This document shows positions 1-5,327 of a DNA stretch of 5,327 nucleotides, piece by piece. The stretch is taken from positions 1-5,327 of the forward strand of contig SKZP01000711.1 in NCBI GenBank assembly GCA_007127275.1, read 5' to 3'. The notes beneath the pieces are model-generated. The model was not told the origin of the DNA and made no database searches. It was given only the letters and a program-made list of their open reading frames with translations. Source of the stretch: Planctomycetota bacterium. Lineage in GTDB: Bacteria; Planctomycetota; UBA8742; SKZP01. Each line of letters opens with the position of its first letter. Positions within the stretch are counted from its first letter, which is position 1. Both the position numbers and the translations under genes were made by a program.

Positions 1-832
1 ACTCCGGGTCGTAGGACCACACGCCGATGCGCGCACTGTCGAGAGCGAGGTTGAGCTTCTGCTCGTTCTCGAGCCGCTCTTGCCGCGAGGCGACCTGGTC
101 GGTGACGTCGAAGCCGAAGGTCACCACGCCGCGCACGTGCCCGTCCGGGGCGCGCCACGGCAACAGAATGGCGCTCCAGTAGGAGTCGACCCATGGCGGG
201 GACTCGCTCGGCCGGTACAGCGGTGCGTGAAACTCCGTGACAACCAGCGGGGCGCCGCTTCGATAGACGCGGGAAAGCGGGACTTCGACCGCGTCGACGA
301 AACGCGGGGGGGCCACTTCGCGCATCGGAAAGCCGATGAATCGGGGCGGATCGCCGGACAATTCGCGGCCGCGGGCGTTGCAATAGCGGAGGACGTACTC
401 CGGTCCTTCGTGCACCGACACCGAGGCATTGACGTCTTCGAAGAGATGCTCGTACAGATCGAGCTCCGAGGTCATCAACTCACCCCAACCGGAGCGGGCT
501 TGGACGACGACATCGATCCGCGTCACCGCGCCTTCCGCCCCGGCGACCGCCGCCGCTGTGCAGCGTACCGCCACGTCGTGCCCGGCTTGATGGATCAAGC
601 GCAGCTCGCGAACGAACGACGCCGCCTCGCCGCGGGAGAGCCCATCGAGGGCCGCGATCAAGTCCTCCCGTTGCTCCTCGGCGACGAACGACTCCAGCGC
701 CTCCCCCTCGACGCTCCGGCCGAGCAAGTTGGTGAACGCCGAATTGGCGCGACGTACGAGGCGCGAGCCCGGCTCAAGCTGCATGGCGGCAATGCCGGCC
801 GCGTTCAGTACTGCAAAAGAGTCTCCGCCCAT
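1..832 (-). CDS. Multi-PAS domain sensory protein (probable signal-transduction kinase), 3' end outside window
   Basis: The frame is open from the ATG at 832 to the window edge, giving 277 codons without a stop. An in-frame TAA lies two codons before this ATG, so the start cannot be further upstream; Met17 is the only nearby alternative. A first PAS-like domain covers about residues 5-112. A second, clearer PAS domain (PAS_4-like) covers about 124-246, with YVLRYCNARGRELSG, then FIGFPMREVAPP and the closing strand GVVTFGFDVTDQV. A short charged linker (RQERLENEQKL) leads into a third PAS domain at about 260 (LALDSARIGVWSYDPE). No signal peptide or membrane segment is visible, so the protein should be cytoplasmic. 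PAS domains bind small ligands or cofactors and pass signals to an output domain. That domain is not visible; a histidine kinase is the commonest partner, but a GGDEF/EAL or phosphatase output is possible. The PAS assignment is confident and the output is unknown. Confidence 0.9.
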   Translation of the reverse strand, partial: MGGDSFAVLNAAGIAAMQLEPGSRLVRRANSAFTNLLGRSVEGEALESFVAEEQREDLIAALDGLSRGEAASFVRELRLIHQAGHDVAVRCTAAAVAGAEGAVTRIDVVVQARSGWGELMTSELDLYEHLFEDVNASVSVHEGPEYVLRYCNARGRELSGDPPRFIGFPMREVAPPRFVDAVEVPLSRVYRSGAPLVVTEFHAPLYRPSESPPWVDSYWSAILLPWRAPDGHVRGVVTFGFDVTDQVASRQERLENEQKLNLALDSARIGVWSYDPE

Positions 833-877
833 TCGTTACCCGCTCGCGTGCTGAGAAACCTGTACCGCCGCACGTTC

Positions 878-1009
878 CTAATAATCCGTCGGAGCCAGCA
901 CCGGCGAATAGCCGCTCCGATCCAACGGGTTCCTATCAGGATTGACCATGTCCTGCAACGCAGAAAGGATCATTGCGCGCCGGAATTTCGCTGACTGCCG
1001 GGCCGGCAT
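878..1009 (-). CDS. Candidate 43-aa small protein upstream of the PAS gene
   Basis: The ATG at 1009 opens a 43-codon frame ending in TAG at 878-880. It is preceded by GGGAGG (1024-1019) with 9 nt spacing, the best Shine-Dalgarno in the window. The frame stays open upstream, but there it runs antisense to pyrB, so the start with the ribosome site is preferred. The product has a basic N-terminal part (R4, K8, R10, R11), a stretch that could form a helix (RRAMILSALQDM), then NPDRNPLDR and a C-terminus reading GYSPVLAPTDY. No signal peptide or membrane span is seen. I do not recognise the family. The stop lies 45 nt before the PAS start on the same strand, so co-transcription is plausible. The composition looks protein-like, but the frame is short and could be fortuitous. 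Confidence 0.45.
   Translation of the reverse strand: MPARQSAKFRRAMILSALQDMVNPDRNPLDRSGYSPVLAPTDY
888..921. repeat. Stem-loop at the 3' end of the small ORF
   Basis: TCGGAGC (889-895) pairs perfectly with GCTCCGA (914-920), with a possible extra G-T pair at 888/921. Inside it, GGC (903-905) can pair with GCC (911-913). It lies over the last codons of the minus-strand small ORF, before the PAS gene. No T-run follows on the minus strand, so it is not a typical terminator. It could tune the ratio between the two genes or be chance. Confidence 0.3.
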
Positions 1010-1018
1010 TTTCCCGAG

Positions 1019-1024
1019 CCTCCC
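1019..1024 (-). promoter_or_regulatory. Shine-Dalgarno of the 43-aa small ORF
   Basis: Read on the minus strand, GGGAGG precedes the ATG at 1009 by 9 nt. It matches the anti-SD core well and decides the start of the small ORF. The pyrB and PAS starts have no comparable site. Confidence 0.45.
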
Positions 1025-1033
1025 AATCCGGGT

Positions 1034-1069
1034 TTCCCCGCGGGTGCGGGAACGTTGCCACGGGGGCAA
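1034..1069. promoter_or_regulatory. Tandem inverted repeats in the divergent control region
   Basis: Two inverted repeats lie side by side. TTCCCCGC (1034-1041) faces GCGGGAA (1046-1052) across a GGGT loop with one bulged C. TTGCC (1055-1059) faces GGCAA (1065-1069) across five bases. The second overlaps the proposed -35 hexamer of pyrB. Such sites could be operators between the divergent units or hairpins in the minus-strand leader of the small ORF. The function is inferred; only the symmetry is seen. Confidence 0.3.
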
Positions 1070-1083
1070 GCGGTTGGTTAAAT
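1055..1083 (+). promoter_or_regulatory. Putative sigma70-type promoter of pyrB
   Basis: TTGCCA (1055-1060) matches the -35 consensus at 5 of 6 positions. TTAAAT (1078-1083) matches the -10 at 4 of 6. The spacer is exactly 17 bp. Transcription would begin near 1090 and leave a leader of about 47 nt before the pyrB ATG. That is too short for a long attenuator, and no PyrR-type anti-terminator fold is evident. Confidence 0.4.
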
Positions 1084-1136
1084 GCGCCGCCGCCGTTGCA
1101 CCGCCTTGCCACCCTTCACAAACTCCGCGACTCGCC

Positions 1137-2159
<1,023 letters not shown>

Positions 2160-2181
2160 CCGGACGGCCGACGCAAGCAGC

Positions 2182-2207
2182 GCGGCCGAAAAACCATTTT
2201 TGGCCGC
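2182..2207 (+). terminator. Probable transcription terminator after pyrB
   Basis: GCGGCC (2182-2187) pairs with GGCCGC (2202-2207). Inside, after one bulged G, AAAAA (2189-2193) pairs with TTTTT (2197-2201) around a CCA loop. This is an 11-bp hairpin 22 nt past the pyrB stop. The T-run lies inside the stem rather than after it. Alternatively, the earlier CGGCCG repeats (2165-2170 and 2183-2188) form the GC stem and 2197-2201 acts as the T-tract. Either form would separate pyrB from what follows. Confidence 0.5.
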
Positions 2208-2281
2208 AAGGCAGTGCCGAGCGAGCAGCGCCTTCGTGTGACCTCGCAGGATCCTGTTGACGGGGATACACGCTTTTCAGG

Positions 2282-2414
2282 CGTTCCCGGGAGCGATCAA
2301 CAGCCTAGCTAGGCAGTTTTCTTGTTTCCGAGGTTGGGGACGAACAAGAAAATCTTCGACCAAGCACGAATTCGTAGCCCCCGGTGCGATAACTTGCATG
2401 TGTGAAGCCGCGGC
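2282..2414. repeat. Cluster of perfect palindromes and inverted repeats
   Basis: In order: TCCCGGGA (2285-2292, extendable to 2282-2295 with one wobble pair); GCCTAGCTAGGC (2303-2314), a perfect 12-bp palindrome; TTTTCTTGTT (2317-2326) against AACAAGAAAA (2343-2352), a perfect 10-bp inverted repeat with a 16-nt loop; ACGAATTCGT (2366-2375); and GCCGCGGC (2407-2414). They are spaced 2 to 31 bases apart and differ in sequence, so this is not one repeated unit. Protein-binding sites, an RNA-processing region or the relic of a mobile element are all possible. Confidence 0.45.
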
Positions 2415-2478
2415 AAGGCGGTAGTATACCCGTAGCGCGAGGCTCCGTGCCCGCCCGTCAGACAACCCGCTCACACGT

Positions 2479-2572
2479 GGAACGTTGTGGGCGAACGCCT
2501 GAGGCCTGCCCTGCGAGAATTGTCGCTCCAACGTTCCCCGGCTGCGCCCGAAATGCTGCGAGGGCTTGCCGG
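2479..2572 (+). ncRNA. Candidate structured RNA: three-way junction plus abutting hairpin
   Basis: GGAACGTTG (2479-2487) pairs perfectly with CAACGTTCC (2529-2537). Between these arms lie two hairpins. One is GGGC (2489-2492) with GCCC (2508-2511), capped by GCC/GGC (2497-2499 and 2503-2505). The other is GCGA (2513-2516) with TCGC (2523-2526) around GAATTG. The junction linkers are only one, one and two bases, as in compact natural folds. At the next base a further hairpin starts: CCGGC (2538-2542) with GCCGG (2568-2572), and inside it GCCC (2546-2549) with GGGC (2562-2565). I know no family with this layout, and hammerhead core bases are absent. The fold was read by eye, and either strand could form it. 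Chance is not excluded in GC-rich DNA. Confidence 0.3.
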
Positions 2573-2594
2573 CGCTTGGGCGACTACGTATGAT
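2566..2594 (+). promoter_or_regulatory. Putative sigma70-type promoter in the gap
   Basis: TTGCCG (2566-2571, 4 of 6) and TATGAT (2589-2594, 5 of 6) are separated by exactly 17 bp. Transcription would start near 2601, about 500 nt before the pnp ATG. It could drive pnp with a long leader or a separate noncoding RNA. It overlaps the last arm of the hairpin at 2538-2572, so this promoter and that hairpin would belong to different transcripts. Confidence 0.35.
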
Positions 2595-2596
2595 CT

Positions 2597-2696
2597 GCGC
2601 ACTAAACGGTGCGCCCCTTTGCTTGCCGTGGCCGGGCCTTCCCGGTGGGCCGAGTCGGCGCGAGGCATGGACATACTCTTCCCGCCGCCTCGGGCC
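2597..2696 (+). other. Series of three stem-loops downstream of the putative promoter
   Basis: GCGCAC (2597-2602) pairs with GTGCGC (2609-2614) around TAAACG. CCGGG (2632-2636) pairs with CCCGG (2641-2645) around CCTT. CGAGGC (2661-2666) pairs with GCCTCG (2687-2692), and an outer GGCC pair (2648-2651 with 2693-2696) extends this stem across a nine-base bulge. The first hairpin is followed by CCCTTTGCTT, a weak T-tract, so it might terminate a transcript from upstream. No coding frame explains them. Confidence 0.3.
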
Positions 2697-2709
2697 TACC
2701 TTAATCTGC

Positions 2710-2832
2710 ACGAGGGGCTGCATACGGACGACGTGACGGGACAACGGAATCGTAGCGAGTGACGGGAAGACGGTACGACAGTCGGCGACGGACGAAGTCG
2801 AAGACAAAACGGCAGAGACGAGTACGAGTACG
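2710..2832 (+). repeat. Strand-asymmetric ACG-rich tract
   Basis: The triplet ACG occurs 15 times in 123 bases on the plus strand, against about two expected by chance and only two occurrences of its complement CGT. The copies fall in all three frames, so codon use does not explain them. Within it GTGACGGGA recurs, and the tract ends in the short tandem ACGAGTACGAGTACG (2818-2832). The plus strand is purine-rich here, so an RNA from it would be largely unpaired, unlike the hairpins on both sides. Confidence 0.5.
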
Positions 2833-2861
2833 GAATTGGCGTTGTTTAGCTTTGTGACCTT

Positions 2862-2879
2862 CAAGTCGGCGACGACTTG
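2862..2879 (+). other. Stem-loop with GCGA (GNRA) tetraloop
   Basis: CAAGTCG (2862-2868) pairs perfectly with CGACTTG (2873-2879) around GCGA, a GNRA-type tetraloop that strongly stabilises RNA hairpins. TTTGATT follows, a weak T-tract, so an intrinsic terminator about 280 nt after the putative promoter is possible. The 11-mer AGTCGGCGACG inside it (2864-2874) also occurs at 2780-2790, where the closing arm is missing. Confidence 0.35.
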
Positions 2880-2932
2880 TTTGATTCAACACTCCGCAGC
2901 ACAGGCATGCTTGCGTCGCGGCCCCGCTTGCC

Positions 2933-2997
2933 CCCCGAATCCGGGCTTGCGGGCACGTTGTCGTTTCGCTGCATCCGTGACGACTGCGGAATCGGGG
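2933..2997 (+). other. Long stem-loop in the proximal pnp upstream region
   Basis: CCCCGA, one mismatch, then TCCG (2933-2943) pairs with CGGA, the mismatch, then TCGGGG (2987-2997). GTCGT (2960-2964) pairs with ACGAC (2980-2984) inside. If pnp is transcribed from upstream, this fold would sit about 100 nt before the start codon. In enterobacteria a pnp leader hairpin is cut by RNase III and lets PNPase repress itself. A similar role here is only an inference. Confidence 0.3.
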
Positions 2998-3101
2998 CAC
3001 GACGCGAATAACAACGGCATGGTTCGGATACCACGAAGGAAACGTTCGTTGGTTCATTGCAACGGGTCGAGTCGGCACAGGCCCAGGACTCTTCCCACAT
3101 C

Positions 3102-5327
3102 ATGACGGCAACGACCGCTAGCGAAGCGGCCGAAGGAGTAAAGGATACCTTGAGTTTCAAACAAGAACCGATCATCGTCGAACGGGAAATCGGCGGCCTG
3201 CCGCTGTCGATCGAAACCGGCTGGATCGCCAAGCAGGCGAGCGGCTCCACGGTCGTGCGGTACGGGGACAACGTCGTCTTCGTTGCCTGCGTGCTCGGCG
3301 AGCCGCGCGGCGAAGGCGACTTCTTTCCGATGACCGTGGACTACCGCGAGCGCACCTCGGCGGTGGGCCGCTACCCCGGCGGCTTCTTCAAGCGCGAAGG
3401 CCGCCCCACGAACAAGGAAACCCTGACGATGCGGCTGACCGACCGGCCGATTCGTCCGATGTTTCCCGATGAATACAAAGCGGAAGTGCTGATTCAGGGG
3501 TTTGTGTACTCGAACGACGGCGAGATCGACCCCGACATCCTGAACATCATCGGCGCCTCTTCGTCGCTGACCTTGAGCACCGCTCCCTTCCTCGGCCCGC
3601 TCGGGGCCGTGCGCATCGGCCTCGTCGACGACGAGTTCGTCCCCTTCCCGACGCACGAAGAGCGGGAAAAGGGAGACCTCGACCTCGTCGTCGCCGGCAC
3701 CAAGGACTCGATCACGATGGTCGAGTGCGCCGCGAACGAGGTGCCGGAAGAGCAGATGGTCGAGGCGCTCGAATACGCCCACGAGATCATCCAGGAAATC
3801 TGCGAGATGCAGGTGGAACTCGCCGAGAAGGCGAACGTGCCGCTGCGCCGCGAGGTGGAGACGCCGGAGCTGCCCGCCGAGGTGCAAAAGCTCGTCGATC
3901 GCACCAAGGAGTGGGAGCCGAAGCTCGTCGAGGCCTTGAGCGTCAAGGACAAGCACGAGCGCAAGGCGGCGATCAAGGCGGTGAAGAAGGAAGCGCAGGC
4001 GGAGCTCGTCGGCAGCGACGAGGGGATTGAGTCGGTCAAGGAACTCAATGCCTACAACGAGCGCTTGAAAGCGGTGAAGGCGGCCCTCGACAAGTTGGTC
4101 AAGGAGACGATGCGCAAGCTGATCCTCGAGAAGGAGCAGCGCGTCGACGGCCGGGGCCTCGCCGACGTTCGCGAGATCGACATCGAGCTCGGGCTGCTGC
4201 CGCGCACGCACGGCTCGGCCCTGTTCACCCGCGGCGAGACGCAGTTGCTCGTCGTGGTCACGCTCGGCACCAAGGACGACGAGCAACTCGTCGAGGGCCT
4301 CGGTGATCCCGAATACGAGCGGTTCATGTTGCACTACAACTTCCCGCCGTTTTCGGTCAACGAGATCAAGCGGGTCATGGGCCCCGGGCGGCGCGAAATC
4401 GGTCACGGCATGCTCGCGCAACGCGCCCTCGCCGCGCTTGTGCCCAGCAATGAGACCTTCCCCTACACGATCCGCATTACTGCCGACACGATGGAGTCGA
4501 ACGGTTCCTCCTCGATGGCCACCGTCTGCGGCGGCTCGCTGGCGATGCACCAGGCCGGCGTGCCGATGGAGAGCCACGTCGCCGGCATTGCCATGGGGCT
4601 GGTCAGCGACGGCAAGACCTTCAAGGTGCTATCCGACATCCTCGGCGACGAGGACCAGATCGGCGACATGGACTTCAAGGTCACCGGCACCGAGGAAGGA
4701 ATCACCGCCCTGCAAATGGACGTCAAGCTCGAAGAGGGCTTGAAAAAAGAGGTGATGGCCAGTGCGCTCGACCAAGCGCGACAAGGCCGCGTGCACATCC
4801 TCGAAAAGATGAGCGAGGCAATCTCCAAGCCGGGCAAGATGAGCAAGTTCGCCCCCCGGGTGCGCACGATCGAGATCAACCCCGAGCAAATCGGCAAGGT
4901 AATCGGCTCGGGCGGCAAGATGATCCGCTCGATCGAGGAAACCACCGCCTGCAAGCTCGACATCGAAGAGTCGGGCAACGTGCGCATCTACGGCCCGAAC
5001 GAGGATGCAGTGGAACAGGCGCAAGCCTTCGTCCGCTCGATCACCGAGGAGCCGGAGGTCGGCCGCATCTACAAGGGCCGCGTCGTCTCGACGAAGGACT
5101 TCGGCGCCTTCATCGAAATCATGCCGGGCACCGAGGGGATGTGCCACATCTCCGAGCTGAGCGGCGACTACGTTGAGCGAGTCAGCGACATCGTCAGCGT
5201 CGGGGATGAGCTCGAAGTCAAGGTGATCATGATCGACGACTCCGGTCGCGTAAAGCTGAGCCACCGTGCCGTGCTCGCCGAGCGGGAAGGCGAGGAGTAC
5301 TCACCGAATCTGCCTGGCTCGGGCGGC
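3102..5327 (+). CDS. pnp: Polynucleotide phosphorylase (polyribonucleotide nucleotidyltransferase), C-terminal tail outside window
   Basis: PNPase degrades RNA from the 3' end using phosphate and releases nucleoside diphosphates (EC 2.7.7.8); it works as a homotrimer in the cytoplasm, often in an RNA degradosome. The 742 visible codons hold the full domain order. The first RNase PH core spans about 30-165 (FFKREGRPTNKETL at 95-108, RLTDRPIRPMFP at 111-122), and the helical linker about 210-345. The second, catalytic core spans about 346-565, with RVDGRGLADVREI (347-359), GPGRREIGHG (427-436), the phosphate-binding SSS at 469-471, and metal ligands D518, D524 and K526 in GDEDQIGDMDFK. The KH domain spans about 582-645 with GSGG at 602-605, and the S1 domain about 655-723. 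All key residues are present. The ATG at 3102 has no close Shine-Dalgarno. A TTG at 3150, preceded by AAGGAG and AAAGGA, would remove 16 residues and fits the family N-terminus better. rpsO is not upstream. Confidence 0.97.
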   Translation, partial: MTATTASEAAEGVKDTLSFKQEPIIVEREIGGLPLSIETGWIAKQASGSTVVRYGDNVVFVACVLGEPRGEGDFFPMTVDYRERTSAVGRYPGGFFKREGRPTNKETLTMRLTDRPIRPMFPDEYKAEVLIQGFVYSNDGEIDPDILNIIGASSSLTLSTAPFLGPLGAVRIGLVDDEFVPFPTHEEREKGDLDLVVAGTKDSITMVECAANEVPEEQMVEALEYAHEIIQEICEMQVELAEKANVPLRREVETPELPAEVQKLVDRTKEWEPKLVEALSVKDKHERKAAIKAVKKEAQAELVGSDEGIESVKELNAYNERLKAVKAALDKLVKETMRKLILEKEQRVDGRGLADVREIDIELGLLPRTHGSALFTRGETQLLVVVTLGTKDDEQLVEGLGDPEYERFMLHYNFPPFSVNEIKRVMGPGRREIGHGMLAQRALAALVPSNETFPYTIRITADTMESNGSSSMATVCGGSLAMHQAGVPMESHVAGIAMGLVSDGKTFKVLSDILGDEDQIGDMDFKVTGTEEGITALQMDVKLEEGLKKEVMASALDQARQGRVHILEKMSEAISKPGKMSKFAPRVRTIEINPEQIGKVIGSGGKMIRSIEETTACKLDIEESGNVRIYGPNEDAVEQAQAFVRSITEEPEVGRIYKGRVVSTKDFGAFIEIMPGTEGMCHISELSGDYVERVSDIVSVGDELEVKVIMIDDSGRVKLSHRAVLAEREGEEYSPNLPGSGG
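3133..3145 (+). promoter_or_regulatory. pnp: Shine-Dalgarno-like sites favouring a TTG start for pnp
   Basis: AAGGAG (3133-3138) and AAAGGA (3140-3145) lie 11 and 4 nt before the in-frame TTG at 3150. The annotated ATG at 3102 has only AGGA about 13 nt upstream. From the TTG, about 19 residues precede the conserved LSIETG block, close to the family norm. They may mark the true start, or be an accident within the N-terminal coding sequence. Confidence 0.35.

Larger units (their letters stand above)
2160..3101. other. 942-bp gap without a convincing gene, rich in hairpins
   Basis: No frame on either strand shows a recognisable family, a good ribosome site and protein-like composition together. 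The longest minus-strand frame (2277-2864) starts with TTG, lacks a Shine-Dalgarno and is rich in Arg, Ser and Pro without domain features. No tRNA is seen, and the hallmark blocks of RNase P RNA, tmRNA, SRP RNA or 6S RNA are not visible. What the stretch does hold is dense inverted-repeat structure, a promoter-like pair and an ACG-rich tract, listed separately. For two housekeeping genes on one strand this gap is long, which favours a noncoding RNA or a long pnp leader over plain spacer. Confidence 0.6.

Noticed and set aside
80..994. A 304-codon open frame on the plus strand over the PAS gene
   Set aside because: It is rich in Arg, His and Gly with no family resemblance, while the minus strand reads as clear PAS domains across the same DNA.
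942..1136. Extension of pyrB upstream to an ATG at 942
   Set aside because: The extra 65 residues resemble no PyrB N-terminus, run through the divergent control region and would lie upstream of the proposed promoter.
2386..2460. Short stretches recalling 16S rRNA (CCGCCCGTCA on plus, CACATGCAAGT on minus)
   Set aside because: They are about ten bases each, on opposite strands and without flanking rRNA sequence; coincidence is the simplest reading.
2479..2537. Hammerhead ribozyme reading of the three-way junction
   Set aside because: The junction linkers are only one to two bases, and the CUGANGA and GAAA core sequences are not in the required places.
2487..2762. A 91-codon plus-strand frame in the gap
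   Set aside because: There is no ribosome site, it crosses several hairpins and the putative promoter, and it shows no family resemblance.
2277..2864. A 195-codon minus-strand frame whose start looks faintly like a signal peptide
   Set aside because: It begins with TTG without a Shine-Dalgarno. The apparent Ser/Val-rich start comes from the ACG-rich tract read backwards, and the rest has no protein-like features.
3018..3036. A GGTTCGGATACC stretch resembling a tRNA or tmRNA T-loop
   Set aside because: The loop would be eight bases instead of seven, and no acceptor, anticodon or D arm can be found around it.
2836..3105. An 89-codon plus-strand frame overlapping the pnp start by four bases
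   Set aside because: It has a TTG start without a Shine-Dalgarno and a random-looking Cys/Arg-rich composition. The overlap suggests translational coupling but is not supported by anything else.
3054..4577. A 507-codon open frame on the minus strand, opposite pnp
   Set aside because: It mirrors the codon bias of pnp. The translation is rich in Arg, His, Leu and Asp without domain structure, and the plus strand encodes an unmistakable PNPase.

Overview
This is a GC-rich bacterial chromosomal window with three recognisable protein genes, one candidate small gene and an unusually long, hairpin-rich gap. The aspartate carbamoyltransferase (short phrases such as SVRKVPPLRGK and KGETLIDTAKNIEAMG) and the PNPase recall Planctomycetota sequences. 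That placement is an inference from remembered family resemblance, not from a search.

Layout. (1) Positions 1-832, minus strand: the first 277 codons of a cytoplasmic multi-PAS sensory protein, cut off by the left edge. (2) Positions 878-1009, minus strand: a 43-codon candidate gene with a good Shine-Dalgarno, just upstream of the PAS gene and possibly co-transcribed with it. (3) Positions 1010-1136: a divergent control region with two tandem inverted repeats and a sigma70-like promoter firing toward pyrB. (4) Positions 1137-2159, plus strand: complete pyrB (340 aa) with all family motifs, ending in a short proline/arginine tail encoded across a run of nine C. A strong hairpin follows it at 2182-2207. 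(5) Positions 2160-3101: about 940 bases with no convincing gene. This gap holds a cluster of palindromes (2282-2414), a compact possible three-way-junction fold with an abutting hairpin (2479-2572), a promoter-like pair with exact 17-bp spacing (2566-2594), more hairpins (2597-2696), an ACG-repeat-rich tract (2710-2832) and two further stem-loops (2862-2879 and 2933-2997). (6) Positions 3102-5327, plus strand: pnp (polynucleotide phosphorylase), with both RNase PH cores, the KH and S1 domains all visible and only the C-terminal tail missing at the right edge.

How they fit together. pyrB makes carbamoyl-aspartate for pyrimidine synthesis, and pnp degrades RNA to nucleoside diphosphates. They share a strand, but 940 bases and a probable terminator separate them, so they are probably independent units. 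rpsO, the usual upstream neighbour of pnp in many bacteria, is absent here. The gap is the only part not explained by known families. The two simplest readings are a long structured 5' leader of pnp (PNPase autoregulates through its leader in enterobacteria) or a free-standing noncoding RNA. Neither is proven by sequence alone.
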